A stretch of 64,000 nucleotides of DNA, taken from assembly GCA_041402125.1 (NCBI GenBank), contig JAWKSY010000017.1:1-64000 (forward strand), written 5' to 3'. Position 1 is the stretch's first letter; every line of letters begins with the position of its first letter. Below are positions 17,333-26,939 of this stretch, in pieces. A program made the position numbers and the translations under genes. The notes beneath the pieces were generated by a model, which saw only the letters and a program-made list of their open reading frames with translations, was not told the origin of the DNA and did no database searches. The stretch is from JAWKSY01 sp041402125 (GTDB lineage: Bacteria; Planctomycetota; GCA-002687715; DRQF01).

Positions 17333-18427
17333 ATGCGGTTCGCAGCGACGACCTTCCTCCTCGTGGCCTGCCTGACGGCCTGCCAGTCGACCGAGGACTA
17401 CCTGGCCGACCTCGATCGCCTCGATCCCGAGCCGAAGACGCCGAGCTTCGAGGACTCCGCCGTCATCTTCGACGAGGGCCAGCTCGGGCACGAGGCGCTG
17501 ACCGGGCTCGCGACCGCCGACGAGATGACGCTCTGGCAGGCGGTCGTCTCGCTCTCGCACGCGACCACCCACCTCCTCAAGGCCCGCGACAACGCGCTGC
17601 TCCAGGCCGACGCCGCGGTCCTCATCGGCCGCCTCGTCACCCGCATCCCGGTGCCGCCGGTGACGCAGGAGTTCGCCCTCGAGGAGAAGACCAACGACCG
17701 CAGCATCGAGCTCTACATCGAGCTCGTGAAGGCACGCGCCGTCTTCGGGATCCCCGCCGCCATCAGCGCCCTCGAGGGGCAGGACGCGGTGCAGAAGGAG
17801 GAGGCCCGCGACACCCTCCGCGAGCTGACCGACCAGGACTTCGGCGACGACGTCACGGCTTGGCGCACGTGGTGGGAGAGCGTCCGCGAGGAGCGGACCC
17901 AGGACTTCATCGAGAAGAGCCGCGGACCGCTCCGCGAGTTCGGTCGGATGCGCTTCCGCAGCGCCGGGGACGCCAACGCCGTCTTCCGCGCCCTCGCGTC
18001 GTACTTCAGCAGCTATCTCGACCCGCGCCTCGCCGAGGAGTCCACCCCGGCCGTGCTGCGCGTCGCGCGCCAGGCCGTGGTGCTCGGACTCATCGAGGCG
18101 CTGAAGTCCAGCGAGTTCGGCGACGCGAGAGCGGACGTGGCGGACACCATGGCGCTCGTCCGCGATCCCGCCTTCGGCGTGCCGCTGATCGAGCGGCTCC
18201 AGCGCGAGCGCGACCAGTTCACCAAGGCCAAGATCGTGCGCGCCCTCGCGCACTACCCGCGTCGCCAGACCATCGTCGCCATCCTGAACGCGATGGCGAT
18301 CAGCGAGCCGATCGTCGGCATCGCGGGCAGCGACTCCCTGCGCGCCATCACCGGCGAACGCTTCGGCGAGGATCTCGCCGCCTGGGAGGTCTGGTGGAAG
18401 GACACGGGAAGCGCGCGGTGGCCCTGA
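17333..18427 (+). CDS. HEAT-repeat lipoprotein
   Basis: 364-aa lipoprotein. The signal peptide has the lipobox LTAC at about residues 13-16 (LLVACLTACQ), so the mature protein is anchored by a lipidated Cys. The rest is alpha-helical with HEAT-like repeats: paired helices ending in Asp-Phe-Gly-Asp and TWWESVREER near residue 180, a near copy AAWEVWWKDTG at the C-terminus, and PAISALEGQDAV and PLIERLQRERDQFTKAKIVR in between. It is probably a scaffold; no catalytic site is seen. The start is the ATG that gives a proper signal peptide; the frame is open further upstream without support. Its end overlaps the DUF366 gene. Confidence 0.75.
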   Translation: MRFAATTFLLVACLTACQSTEDYLADLDRLDPEPKTPSFEDSAVIFDEGQLGHEALTGLATADEMTLWQAVVSLSHATTHLLKARDNALLQADAAVLIGRLVTRIPVPPVTQEFALEEKTNDRSIELYIELVKARAVFGIPAAISALEGQDAVQKEEARDTLRELTDQDFGDDVTAWRTWWESVREERTQDFIEKSRGPLREFGRMRFRSAGDANAVFRALASYFSSYLDPRLAEESTPAVLRVARQAVVLGLIEALKSSEFGDARADVADTMALVRDPAFGVPLIERLQRERDQFTKAKIVRALAHYPRRQTIVAILNAMAISEPIVGIAGSDSLRAITGERFGEDLAAWEVWWKDTGSARWP

Positions 18428-18987
18428 TCCGACCTTCCGTCCACTTCGAGTCGGAGCCGGTCGATTACGACGGCCGCCAGCTCCGCTCGCACTGGCTCTA
18501 CGAGACCTTCGGGCTCGCGGGAGACGCGGCGGCGGCCTTCGTCGGCCGGGCCGACGTCGCCGGTGAGCATCTCGTGGATCTCGCCGATCGCCAGGCGGGC
18601 CTCGTCATCCGCGCGGACCGCATGCTGCACCTCATCGTCGAGGTCTTCGATCCCCGTCTCGATCGGGCGGTCTCCCTGCAGCGGCACCTCGTCCACGCGG
18701 CACGGGAGCTCGTCGAGGAGCGCTCCGGCGCGCGCCTGCGGCGCTCCGGCGACGACCTCTTCCACGGGGAGGGGAAGCTCTCCGTCTCGATCGCGACCGT
18801 CTCGGCCGTGAGCAACCTCGTCCACCTCGGGATCAACGTCACGAACGCGGGCACGCCCGTGCGGACGGCGTCCCTCGAGGACCTCGGACTGGACGCCGCG
18901 GCCACCGCGCGCGACCTCCTCGCCCGCTTCGCCGACGACCTCGAGTCGATGGGGAAGGCCGCGGTGAAGGTGAGGCCGGTCCCGTGA
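18418..18987 (+). CDS. DUF366 family protein
   Basis: 189-aa protein matching the conserved pattern of the uncharacterised DUF366 family: YDGRQLRSHWLYETFGLAGD near the N-terminus, MLHLIVEVFD in the middle, then RRSGDDLFHGEGKLSVSIAT and SNLVHLGINVTNAGTPV. The conserved Asp/His/Ser pattern suggests an enzyme, but no activity is established. It starts at GTG inside the 3' end of the lipoprotein gene and ends in a GTGA overlap with the next gene, so the three genes form a tight operon. Confidence 0.72.
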   Translation: MALIRPSVHFESEPVDYDGRQLRSHWLYETFGLAGDAAAAFVGRADVAGEHLVDLADRQAGLVIRADRMLHLIVEVFDPRLDRAVSLQRHLVHAARELVEERSGARLRRSGDDLFHGEGKLSVSIATVSAVSNLVHLGINVTNAGTPVRTASLEDLGLDAAATARDLLARFADDLESMGKAAVKVRPVP

Positions 18988-20162
18988 CCGCGGCGCCGAC
19001 CTCCGGAAGCGGGCGCGGACGTCGCCTCCTCGTCCTCGGGATCAAGCTCGTGCTCGTCGCGCTCGCCTTCTGGGTGGTCTCGCGCAAGGTGAGCTGGGGC
19101 GACGAGCTGGAACTGCGCGACGGCAACGTCCTCGCGGGACGTTTCCTCGACGAGGTCGAGGGCGACGACGGCGCGGTCCGGATCCGGCTCGAGGACGGCG
19201 AGGAGCGACTCGTCCCCGCCGCGAGCATCGCCAGGGGCGGACGCCATCTCGGCGTCGCCGCCGCCATCCGGGAGATCAGCCCCGGCTGGTCCGGCCTCGC
19301 GATGGCGATGATCTTCGCGATGAACCTGCTCTGCATCTACCGCTGGCAGCGACTCCTCGCGGCCCAGGGCATCACGGTGGGCTACGGCCGCGCCTTCCGC
19401 CTGACCTTCATGGGCTTCTTCTGGAACAACTTCATGCCGGGGATGACCGGCGGCGATCTCGCGAAGGCGGTCCTCATCGCCCGCGATCACCCGACGAAGC
19501 GGAGCGAGGCCGTCTCGACCGTCATCGTCGATCGTCTCGTCGGCATGGCGGTGCTCGCGCTGATCTCGGCCGTCGCGATCCTCTTCAACTTCGAGCGCTT
19601 CAAGGAGGCGGGGATCGGCATCTTCGCCGTCCTCCTGGGCTGCGCCGTCGCCGGCGTCTGCATCCTGAGCCGACGCGTGCGGGGCACGCTGCGCCTGAAC
19701 GAGCTCATGCGGCGCCTCCCCGGGAGCGCGATCCTCATGAAGCTCGACCGCGCCTTCCTGCTCTACCGCGAGCACCGCGGGACCCTCGTCCTCGCGGCCC
19801 TGCTGTCCCTCGCCAGCCACGTCTTCAACATCGGGGCGGTGATCGCCTTCGGCCACGACCTCGGCATCGATGCGAGCGCCCTGACCTACTTCGCGACGGT
19901 CCCGATCGTCTTCATCACGGCCTCGATCCCGCTCTTTCCCGGCGGGTGGGGCGTGCGCGAGACCGCCTTCCTCGTCGCCTTCGCGGCGGCCGGGGTTCCC
20001 GCGGCCGACGAGGGACGCATCCTGCTGTTGAGTCTGCTCGTCGGCGTGGCGATGATGGTGTGGAGCCTCGTCGGAGGGATCTTCCTCTTCGGGGCCTCGC
20101 CGCAGGAGCACGTCGCCTTCTCCGCCGAGGAGGCGGAGCGGGAGCTCGAACCCGAACTCTGA
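18984..20162 (+). CDS. LPG_synthase_TM/MprF-like flippase-type membrane protein
   Basis: 392-aa membrane protein of the lysylphosphatidylglycerol-synthase transmembrane (UPF0104/AglD) family. Family marks include YRWQRLLAAQGITVGYGRAF, FWNNFMPGMTGGDLAKAVLI and STVIVDRLVGM, and near the end PLFPGGWGVRETAFL. About eight hydrophobic segments follow a first helix. Between helices 1 and 2 is an unusual soluble stretch (about residues 35-90, ELELRDGNVLAGRFLDEVEG onward), probably a small beta domain on one face of the membrane. Relatives move or modify lipids; the substrate is unknown. It starts at GTG overlapping the DUF366 stop. Confidence 0.8.
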   Translation: MTAAPTSGSGRGRRLLVLGIKLVLVALAFWVVSRKVSWGDELELRDGNVLAGRFLDEVEGDDGAVRIRLEDGEERLVPAASIARGGRHLGVAAAIREISPGWSGLAMAMIFAMNLLCIYRWQRLLAAQGITVGYGRAFRLTFMGFFWNNFMPGMTGGDLAKAVLIARDHPTKRSEAVSTVIVDRLVGMAVLALISAVAILFNFERFKEAGIGIFAVLLGCAVAGVCILSRRVRGTLRLNELMRRLPGSAILMKLDRAFLLYREHRGTLVLAALLSLASHVFNIGAVIAFGHDLGIDASALTYFATVPIVFITASIPLFPGGWGVRETAFLVAFAAAGVPAADEGRILLLSLLVGVAMMVWSLVGGIFLFGASPQEHVAFSAEEAERELEPEL

Positions 20163-20226
20163 TCCGCCCGTCCTGTCGTCCGTCCGGGGCCGATCGCCGG
20201 TCCACGTTCATCGCTCGGAGATCTCC

Positions 20227-21138
20227 ATGTCCCTCCTCGTCGTCGGCTCGGTCGCGCTCGATACCGTCGAGACGCCCCACGGACTCCGCGAGAACGTCCT
20301 CGGAGGAGCCGCCAGCTACTTCGCGGTCGGGGCCTCCCTCTTCACCCCGGTCCGGCTCGTCGGCGTGATCGGCGAGGACTTCCCGCCGGAGCACATCGAG
20401 CTCTTCGAGAGCCGCGAGATCGATCTCCGCGGACTGCGGAAGATCCCGGGCGGGAAGACCTTCCGCTGGTCGGGGCGCTACGTCGGCCGGATGGACGTGG
20501 CCGAGACGCTCGACACGCAGCTCAACGTCCTCGGGGAGTGCCGGCCGGAGATCCCGGAGGCCTTCCTCGACACCGAGTTCGTGCTCCTCGCGAACGATCA
20601 CCCGGCGAACCAGCTCACGGTCGCGAAGAGCCTCCCGAAGGCCCGCTTCGTGATGATGGACACGATGAACCTCTGGATCGATCAGTTCCTGCCCGACGTG
20701 AAGACGGTGCTGGCCGAGGTCGACGCCATCGTCTGCAACGACGAGGAGGCCCGGACGCTGGGCGGATCCCACAACCTGATCCGCGCGATGCGCGCGATCC
20801 AGGAGATGGGACCGCGGACCGTGCTGGTGAAGAAGGGCGAGCACGGCGCGATCGTGATCTCGGCCGACGACGCCTACGCGATCCCGGCCTATCCGCTCGA
20901 GGACGTCGTCGATCCCACCGGCGCGGGCGACACCTTCGCCTCCGGCGTGATGGGCTACCTGGCGCGCGAGGGCAAGACCGACTTCCGCAGCCTGAAGCGC
21001 GCGATGGCCTACGGCACGGTCGTGGCGAGCTACAACGTCGAGGCCTTCAGCCTCGACCGTCTGCGGACCCTGACGACGGCCGACATCGAGCAGCGGTTCG
21101 CCGAGTTCCAGCCCTTCCTGAACCTCGACCACGAATGA
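20227..21138 (+). CDS. PfkB-family carbohydrate kinase
   Basis: 303-aa ribokinase-like sugar or nucleoside kinase. The C-terminal PfkB signature DPTGAGDTFASGVMGYLA contains the catalytic Asp and the anion hole, and the N-terminal glycine motif GGAASYFAVGASLFTPVRLV is present. NDEEARTL, seen mid-protein, is typical of adenosine- or fructose-type members. The substrate cannot be assigned. Its stop overlaps the thpR ATG (ATGA). Confidence 0.85.
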   Translation: MSLLVVGSVALDTVETPHGLRENVLGGAASYFAVGASLFTPVRLVGVIGEDFPPEHIELFESREIDLRGLRKIPGGKTFRWSGRYVGRMDVAETLDTQLNVLGECRPEIPEAFLDTEFVLLANDHPANQLTVAKSLPKARFVMMDTMNLWIDQFLPDVKTVLAEVDAIVCNDEEARTLGGSHNLIRAMRAIQEMGPRTVLVKKGEHGAIVISADDAYAIPAYPLEDVVDPTGAGDTFASGVMGYLAREGKTDFRSLKRAMAYGTVVASYNVEAFSLDRLRTLTTADIEQRFAEFQPFLNLDHE

Positions 21139-21707
21139 AGAAGGACGCGCTGCGCTGCTTCATCGCCGCTCCGTTGACGCCGGCCGTGGCCGAGCGCCTG
21201 GAGCGCGAGATCGCCTTCCTGCAGCTCGCCGGGGCCGACGTGGCCTGGGTGAAGAGGGCGCAGTTCCACCTCACGCTCCGCTTCCTCGGCGACGTCGACC
21301 CGGGAGATCTGCCCGACATCGAATCCGCGATCGAGGCGGCGACGCAGGAGGCGAGCGCGGCGCGCCCGATGGTGCGGGGCGTCTCCGCCTTCCCCTCCGT
21401 CGAGGACCCGAAGACGGTCGTCGCGCTCCTCGACGACGAGGGCGGTGAGATCGGCGGGATGCACCAGGCGCTCGAACGTCAGCTCCGCCGCGCCGGCTTC
21501 CGGCCCGAGAAGCGGAACTACCGGCCGCACGTGACACTGGGACGGGTGCGGGGGACGCGCAACCTCGACGAGGTCGCGCGGCGCATGACCGAGGCCTCGG
21601 AGCGCCGCTTCGGGCTCACCGACTTCGACCGCCTCATCCTCTACATGAGCGATCAGACCCCTCAGGGCACCCTCTACACCGAGCTCCGCGACTTCCCGCT
21701 GGCCTGA
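21135..21707 (+). CDS. thpR: RNA 2',3'-cyclic phosphodiesterase (ThpR/LigT)
   Basis: 190-aa 2H-phosphoesterase that opens 2',3'-cyclic phosphates on RNA ends. Two catalytic HxT motifs are present: QFHLTLRFLG at about residue 41 and RPHVTLGRVR at about residue 133. Length is normal for the family. It is translationally coupled to the PfkB gene and ends back-to-back with pgi (stop at 21707, opposite stop at 21708), leaving no intergenic space. Confidence 0.9.
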   Translation: MKKDALRCFIAAPLTPAVAERLEREIAFLQLAGADVAWVKRAQFHLTLRFLGDVDPGDLPDIESAIEAATQEASAARPMVRGVSAFPSVEDPKTVVALLDDEGGEIGGMHQALERQLRRAGFRPEKRNYRPHVTLGRVRGTRNLDEVARRMTEASERRFGLTDFDRLILYMSDQTPQGTLYTELRDFPLA

Positions 21708-23343
21708 TCAGCGCTCGCGCCAGGCCCGGAAGCGCTCGAGGAGCTGCGTGGTCGAGGCGTCGTGGGCGCCGGCGCCCCCGCCCTCGATCTCGGCCAGGAT
21801 CGTCTTCGCGAGTTGCTTGCCGAGCTCGACGCCCCACTGGTCGAAGCTGTCGAGATCCCAGATCGCCCCCTGGACGAAGACCCGGTGCTCGTAGAGCGCC
21901 ACGAGGCGTCCGAGCGTCTCGGATCGATCTCCTCGACCAGGATGGAGTTCGTGGGGCGGTTGCCCTCGAAGACCTTGTGGGGAGCCAGCCGATCGACCTC
22001 GTCGGCCGGGAGTCCGGCGGCGACGAGCTCCGCCTGGCCTCGGCCTCGGTCTTGCCGTTCATCAGGGCCTCGGTCTGGGCGAGGAAGTTCGCGATCAGCT
22101 TCGCGTGGTGGTCGCCGACCGGGTTCTGGCTGCGCGCGGGCGCGATGAAGTCGCAGGGGACGAGGCGCGTTCCCTGGTGGATGAGCTGGAAGAAGGCGTG
22201 CTGTCCGTTGGTGCCCGGCTCGCCCCAGACGATCGGGCCCGTCGCGCGGGTGACCGGGCGGCCGTCGCGACGGACCCGCTTCCCGTTGCTCTCCATGTCG
22301 AGCTGCTGGAGGAAGGCGGGGAAGCGGTGGAGGTACTGGTCGTAGGGAAGGACGGCGTGCGACTCCGCCCCGAGGAGATTCGCGTACCAGACGCCCAGGA
22401 GTCCGAGGATGACCGGCGCGTTCCGTTCGAGCGGGGCGGTCCGGAAGTGCTCGTCCATGGCGTGCGCGCCCGCGAGCAGGCGCAGAAAGTTCTCGTGCCC
22501 GATCGAGAGCGCGATGGGAAGTCCGATCGCGCTCCAGAGCGAGTAGCGCCCGCCGACCCAGTCCCAGAACCCGAACATGTTCTCGGGGTCGATGCCGAAG
22601 CCCCGGACGCCCTCGCGATTCGTCGACACCGCGACGAAGTGCTTCGCGACCGCGTCCGGTCCGAGCCGTCCCACCAGCCACTCCCGCGCGGTGTGGGCGT
22701 TCGTCATGGTCTCCTGGGTCGTGAAGGTCTTCGAGGCCACGACGAAGAGCGTCGTGGCCGGGTCGAGATCGCGGAGCACCTCGGCGACGTGGGTGCCGTC
22801 GACGTTCGAGACGAAGTGCGAGCGGAGCTCGCGCCGCGACCAGGGCTTGAGGGCCTCGCAGGCCATCAGCGGGCCGAGATCCGATCCCCCGATGCCGATG
22901 TTGACGACGTCGCGGATGGGGCGACCGTCGACCCCGCGCCACGCGCCGTTGCGGACGCGCTCGCCGAAGTCCCGCATCCGCTCGAGGACCTCGTTCACGG
23001 CGGGCATGACGTCCTCGCCGTCCACGACGACGGGGCGCCCGGAGCGGTTCCGCAGCGCCACGTGGAGGACCGCCCGGTCCTCGGTGGTGCTGATGCGCTC
23101 GCCGGCGAACATCGCGTCGCGCTTCGCCTCGAGGTCGGCGGCGCGGGCGAGCGCGAGGAGGAGTTCCATCGCGCGGTCGTCGACGCGGTTCTTCGACCAG
23201 TCGAGGAAGAAGCCGGGCAGTTCGAGCGAGAAGCGGCGGGCCCGATCGGGATCGGCCCGGAAGTGCTCGCGGAGAGGGACGTCGGCGATCGCGTCGCGAT
23301 GGGCCTCGAGGGCCCGCCAGCAGGAATCGAGGTCTTGGCTCAT
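21708..23343 (-). CDS. pgi: Glucose-6-phosphate isomerase, two frameshifts
   Basis: Interconverts glucose-6-phosphate and fructose-6-phosphate. The N-terminal and middle parts are in one frame from the ATG at 23343: NIGIGGSDLGPLMA, SKTFTTQETMTNAHTAREWL, MFGFWDWVGGRYSLWSAIGL (family signature) and GEPGTNGQHAFFQLIHQGT. The frame then shifts near 22036 (to AELVAAGLPADEVDRLAPHK and FEGNRPTNSILVE) and again near 21910 (to ALYEHRVFVQGAIWDLDSFD, the second signature). All catalytic blocks are present in order, so the shifts look like sequencing indels. The start overlaps the preceding symporter's end. Confidence 0.93.
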
Positions 23344-23344
23344 C

Positions 23345-24853
23345 TCAGATCTCCGCGAGTCCGGTCTCGCCCTCGCTCCGCGCGACGACCGCCGAGCCGA
23401 CCGTGTCGCTGAAGACGTTGGTGACCGTGCGCAGCATGTCGAGGGGTCGATCGACCGCAAGGAGGAGCGCCGCTCCCTCGATCGGCAGGCCCAGCGAGGC
23501 GAGGATCGTCACCATCATGATGAGGCCGGCCGAGGGGATGCCCGCGGCCCCGATCGAGGCGAGGAGGGCGAGGAAGACGATCTTCACCTGATCCGCGATC
23601 GTGAGGGTGAAGTGGGGGTCGATATCGGCGTAGTACTGGGCGAGGAAGATGACGCCGATGCACTCGTAGAGCGCCGTGCCATCCATGTTGATCGTCGCGC
23701 CGAGCGGCTGGACGAAGGACACGACCCGGTTCGAGACGCCTCCGCGCTTCTCGACCGTCTCCATCGTCACCGGAAGGGTCATCGAGGACGACGAGGTGGA
23801 GAAGGCCGTGAGCAGGGCCGGCGACACCGCGCGGACCCAGCGCAGCGGGTTCACCCGGGCCACGAGCTGGAGCACGATGGGCAGGGTGATCAGGCAGTGG
23901 ACGGCGATCGCGGCGGTGACCGTGAGCATGTAGACCGCCAGGGGGCGGAAGACGTCGAAGCCGGTCTGGCCGATCACCTTCACGAGGAGGCAGAAGACGC
24001 CGTAGGGGATCAGGGAGAGGATCCCCTCCGCCATGCGCATCATCACCGCGAAGGCGGACTCGAAGAACTCGGTCATGCGTTCGCGGTGGGGCGTCTGCAC
24101 GCGCAGGACGAAGTACCCGAAGAGCAGCGCGAAGAAGATGACCTGGAGCATGTTCAGGTTCGCGCTGAACGCGCTGAAGATGTTGTCCGGGATCATCCGG
24201 ACGAGCACCTCCCAGAAGCTGGTCTCGCCCACGTCGGAGAAGCGGTCGTCGGCCGCGAGGCCGAGCGAGGCGCCCTTGCCGGGGCGGATGAGATTCACGA
24301 GCGCGAGGCCGGTCACGATCGCGACGAGGCTCGTCGCCAGGTAGTAGGCGAAGGTCTTCGCGCCGAGGCGCCGGAGGTTCTCCCCCGTCCCGACGCCGAT
24401 GACGCCGGTGATGATCGAGGTCAGGATCAGCGGGACGATGAGGAGCTTCAGGAGTCGCAGGAACATGTCCGCGACGAGGGCGAAGGGCCGGATCCAGTTC
24501 GCGCGCGGGCTGTCGGCGTCGAGCTCGAGACCCACGGGGTGGAGCTTTCCGCTCGCGAGGCGGTGCCAGACGACGTCGCCCACCGAGGCGGAGCCGACGG
24601 CGGCGGCGTAGTCGGCCTTCGTGGCGACCTCGACCGTGCGCGCCGAATCGCGCCCGCGCTCGAAGACGAGACCCGTCAGGCGGGCGCCGGAGGGGATCCC
24701 GGCCCTCGAGGGCGCGGCCCGGACGACGAGTCCGGCCTCGGACTCCTCGAGGCGCACGCCGGAGCTCGGCGGACCCTCGACGAAGAGCTGGAGCGCGGCG
24801 CCGCCGAGGGCGCCGGCCACGAGCCAGAGGATGATCTTCCAGTGGACGCTCAT
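23345..24853 (-). CDS. DAACS dicarboxylate/amino-acid:cation symporter with PDZ-like insert
   Basis: 502-aa sodium- or proton-coupled transporter of the glutamate/aspartate/dicarboxylate family. The SSSSMTLPVTM serine-rich hairpin and the PLGATINMDGTALYE substrate-binding segment are intact. The protein is longer than the roughly 420 aa usual because about 80 residues (about 30-115) sit between the first two membrane helices. That stretch (GVRLEES, GLVVRA, GIPSGARLTGLVF, VGDVVWHRLASGK, GLELDADSP) reads like a PDZ domain facing the periplasm. The start is the ATG giving MSVHWK just before the first helix. It precedes pgi on the same strand with no gap. Confidence 0.87.
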   Translation of the reverse strand: MSVHWKIILWLVAGALGGAALQLFVEGPPSSGVRLEESEAGLVVRAAPSRAGIPSGARLTGLVFERGRDSARTVEVATKADYAAAVGSASVGDVVWHRLASGKLHPVGLELDADSPRANWIRPFALVADMFLRLLKLLIVPLILTSIITGVIGVGTGENLRRLGAKTFAYYLATSLVAIVTGLALVNLIRPGKGASLGLAADDRFSDVGETSFWEVLVRMIPDNIFSAFSANLNMLQVIFFALLFGYFVLRVQTPHRERMTEFFESAFAVMMRMAEGILSLIPYGVFCLLVKVIGQTGFDVFRPLAVYMLTVTAAIAVHCLITLPIVLQLVARVNPLRWVRAVSPALLTAFSTSSSSMTLPVTMETVEKRGGVSNRVVSFVQPLGATINMDGTALYECIGVIFLAQYYADIDPHFTLTIADQVKIVFLALLASIGAAGIPSAGLIMMVTILASLGLPIEGAALLLAVDRPLDMLRTVTNVFSDTVGSAVVARSEGETGLAEI

Positions 24854-24929
24854 GTCGCCGCCTCGCTTCCCGCCGCGTTTCGCCGGCATCCTACCGGATC
24901 GTCCCGGGTGCTGCCGACGGGAGCGGGGG

Positions 24930-25784
24930 TCAGTCGAGCGAGGCGCGGAAGAAGGTGCCCGCCGGGAGGGCGCGTCCGGAGGTCTCGGGCACCGTCATCT
25001 CGCCGCTCTCGACGACGAGCGGCGGGCGTCCGAAGCGGTCGCCGAGGAGGTTCTCGAGGGCCACCGGGGAGTAGCCGGCGGTGTGGCAGGAGAAGAAGAC
25101 GAGGCCGGGCCCGGGGGCCGTGATCGCCGCGAGGTCGTCGAGGAGGCCGTCGAGATGGTCCTCGATCTTCCACACCTCGCCGCCCTTGCCCCGACCGAAG
25201 CTCGGCGGGTCGAGGATGACCGCGTCGTAGCGCTCCTCGCGCCGCCGCGCGCGCTGCGCGAACTTGCGGGCGTCCTCGACGATCCAGCGGACCGGGGCGG
25301 CCTCCAGCCCGTTCAGGGCCGCGTTGCGGCGCGCCCAGTCGACCACGCCCCGCGCGGAATCGACGTGCGTGACCCGCGCCCCGGCCTGCGCGGCGGCCAG
25401 GGAGCTGCCTCCGGTGTAGGCGAAGAGGTTGAGCAACCGGGGCGCCTCGCCGCGGATCTCGGCCAGGCGCTCGAGACGGGCGCGGAGCCAGTCCCAGGTC
25501 TCGGCGTGCTCGGCGAAGAGCCCGATGTGCCCGAAGGGCGTGGGACGGAGCTCGAGATCGAGACCCGCGTGGCGCACGGTCCAGCGCTGGGGCTCGCGGC
25601 CGCGCCACTCCCAGTGACCGCCGCCCTTGTCGCTCCGGACGTGGACTCCGTCGACGTCCCGCCACGCGGCGGCCGGCGATCGCGGTCGCCAGACCGCCCC
25701 GGGCGCCTGGCGGTCGACGGTGTGTCCGCCGATCCGCTCGAGCTTCCGGCCGCCGCCCGAGTCGAGCAGCTCGTAGCCGCTCAC
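24930..25784 (-). CDS. Class I SAM-dependent (RlmI-like) methyltransferase
   Basis: 284-aa methyltransferase. The SAM-binding motif LLNLFAYTGGSSLAAAQAGA, THVDSARGVVDWARRNAALN (motif II) and the catalytic-loop DPPSFGRGKGG are typical of the RlmI/RlmK-type 23S rRNA cytosine methyltransferases. The PUA domain normally at the N-terminus is absent, replaced by about 80 residues of beta-rich sequence. Target RNA is unassigned. It starts at GTG overlapping the tgt stop, so it is coupled to tgt. Confidence 0.82.
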   Translation of the reverse strand: MSGYELLDSGGGRKLERIGGHTVDRQAPGAVWRPRSPAAAWRDVDGVHVRSDKGGGHWEWRGREPQRWTVRHAGLDLELRPTPFGHIGLFAEHAETWDWLRARLERLAEIRGEAPRLLNLFAYTGGSSLAAAQAGARVTHVDSARGVVDWARRNAALNGLEAAPVRWIVEDARKFAQRARRREERYDAVILDPPSFGRGKGGEVWKIEDHLDGLLDDLAAITAPGPGLVFFSCHTAGYSPVALENLLGDRFGRPPLVVESGEMTVPETSGRALPAGTFFRASLD

Positions 25785-26926
25785 CGCGGGCGCTCCACCC
25801 GGGCCGAGGGGCCCTTCCGCGCCAGGGCGTCCATGCGCTCCCGCTTGTAGTCGGCGAAGCGACCCTCGGTGATCGCCTCGCGGATCTCGCGCATGAGGTC
25901 CTGGTAGAAGTGGATGTTGTGGATCGAGGCGAGCGTGTCGTAGAGGGTCTCGCCGGCGTAGTGGAGGTGCCGGAGGATCGCTCGCGTGTAGTGGCGGCAG
26001 GTGTAGCAGTCGCACTTGGTGTCGACGGGGTAGCGATCCTTGCGGTACTTCTTGTCGCCGATCCGGACGCGGCCGGTGCGCGTGAAGAGCGTTCCGCCGC
26101 GGGCGTAGCGGGTCGGGATCACGCAGTCGAACATGTCGATCCCGCGCTCCACCGCCTCGAGGATGTCCTCCGGGGTGCCGACGCCCATGAGGTAGCGCGG
26201 CAGTTCGGTCGGAAGGAGCGGCGCGGTCCAGCCGGTGATCTCCTTCATGAGATCGTGACCCTCGCCGACGCTCACCCCGCCGATCGCGAAGCCGTCGAAG
26301 TCGATCTCGCGGATCTGGCGGGCGCTCTCGGTGCGGAGGTCCTTGTGGGTGCCGCCCTGGACGATCCCGAAGAGGTACTGGTGCGGCGCGAGAGGGAACT
26401 CGCGACAGCGTCGCGCCCACTGGGTCGTGCGCACGAGGCTCCGCTCGACGTACTCGCGCGGCGCCGGGTACTCGACGCACTCGTCGAAGGCCATGACGAT
26501 GTCCGCGCCGAGATCGCGCTGGATCGCCATCGAGGTCTCGGGATCGAGGAAGAGCGTCTTCTCGGTCTTCGGATCCTTGAAGGTCACTCCGGCGTCGTCG
26601 ATCTTCTTGTCGGGGATCGAGAAGACCTGGAACCCGCCCGAATCCGTCAGGATCGTGTGGTTCCAGTTCATGAAGGCGTGGAGACCCCCGTGGCGCTCGA
26701 CGAGCTCGCGGCGACCGTCGTAGCTCAGGTGGTAGGTGTTCGCGAGGACGACGTCGGCCCCCGTCGCCTCGACCTGATCGGGCGTCAGCGCCTTCAGCGC
26801 GCCCTGCGTGCCGACCGGCATGAAGGTCGGGCACTCGACCGTGCCGTGCTCGGTGCGGAACCGGCTGCGGCGCGCGCCGCTCTCGTCGACGGCCAGGAGC
26901 TCGAAGTGGATGTCCTTCCTCGGCAT
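25781..26926 (-). CDS. tgt: Queuine tRNA-ribosyltransferase (bacterial Tgt)
   Basis: 381-aa enzyme that exchanges guanine-34 for preQ1 in tRNAs with GUN anticodons. TIM-barrel motifs include VECPTFMPVGTQGALKAL, VVLANTYHL, ILTDSGGFQVFSI (active-site Asp), GIVQGG and the catalytic nucleophile region FDCVIPTRYARGGTLFTR. The zinc site is CDCYTCRHYTRAIL with a His about 25 residues on. All residues look intact. It lies 13 bp after the pseudouridine synthase in an RNA-modification operon. Confidence 0.95.
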   Translation of the reverse strand: MPRKDIHFELLAVDESGARRSRFRTEHGTVECPTFMPVGTQGALKALTPDQVEATGADVVLANTYHLSYDGRRELVERHGGLHAFMNWNHTILTDSGGFQVFSIPDKKIDDAGVTFKDPKTEKTLFLDPETSMAIQRDLGADIVMAFDECVEYPAPREYVERSLVRTTQWARRCREFPLAPHQYLFGIVQGGTHKDLRTESARQIREIDFDGFAIGGVSVGEGHDLMKEITGWTAPLLPTELPRYLMGVGTPEDILEAVERGIDMFDCVIPTRYARGGTLFTRTGRVRIGDKKYRKDRYPVDTKCDCYTCRHYTRAILRHLHYAGETLYDTLASIHNIHFYQDLMREIREAITEGRFADYKRERMDALARKGPSARVERPR

Positions 26927-26939
26927 CGCGGGCGGTCCT

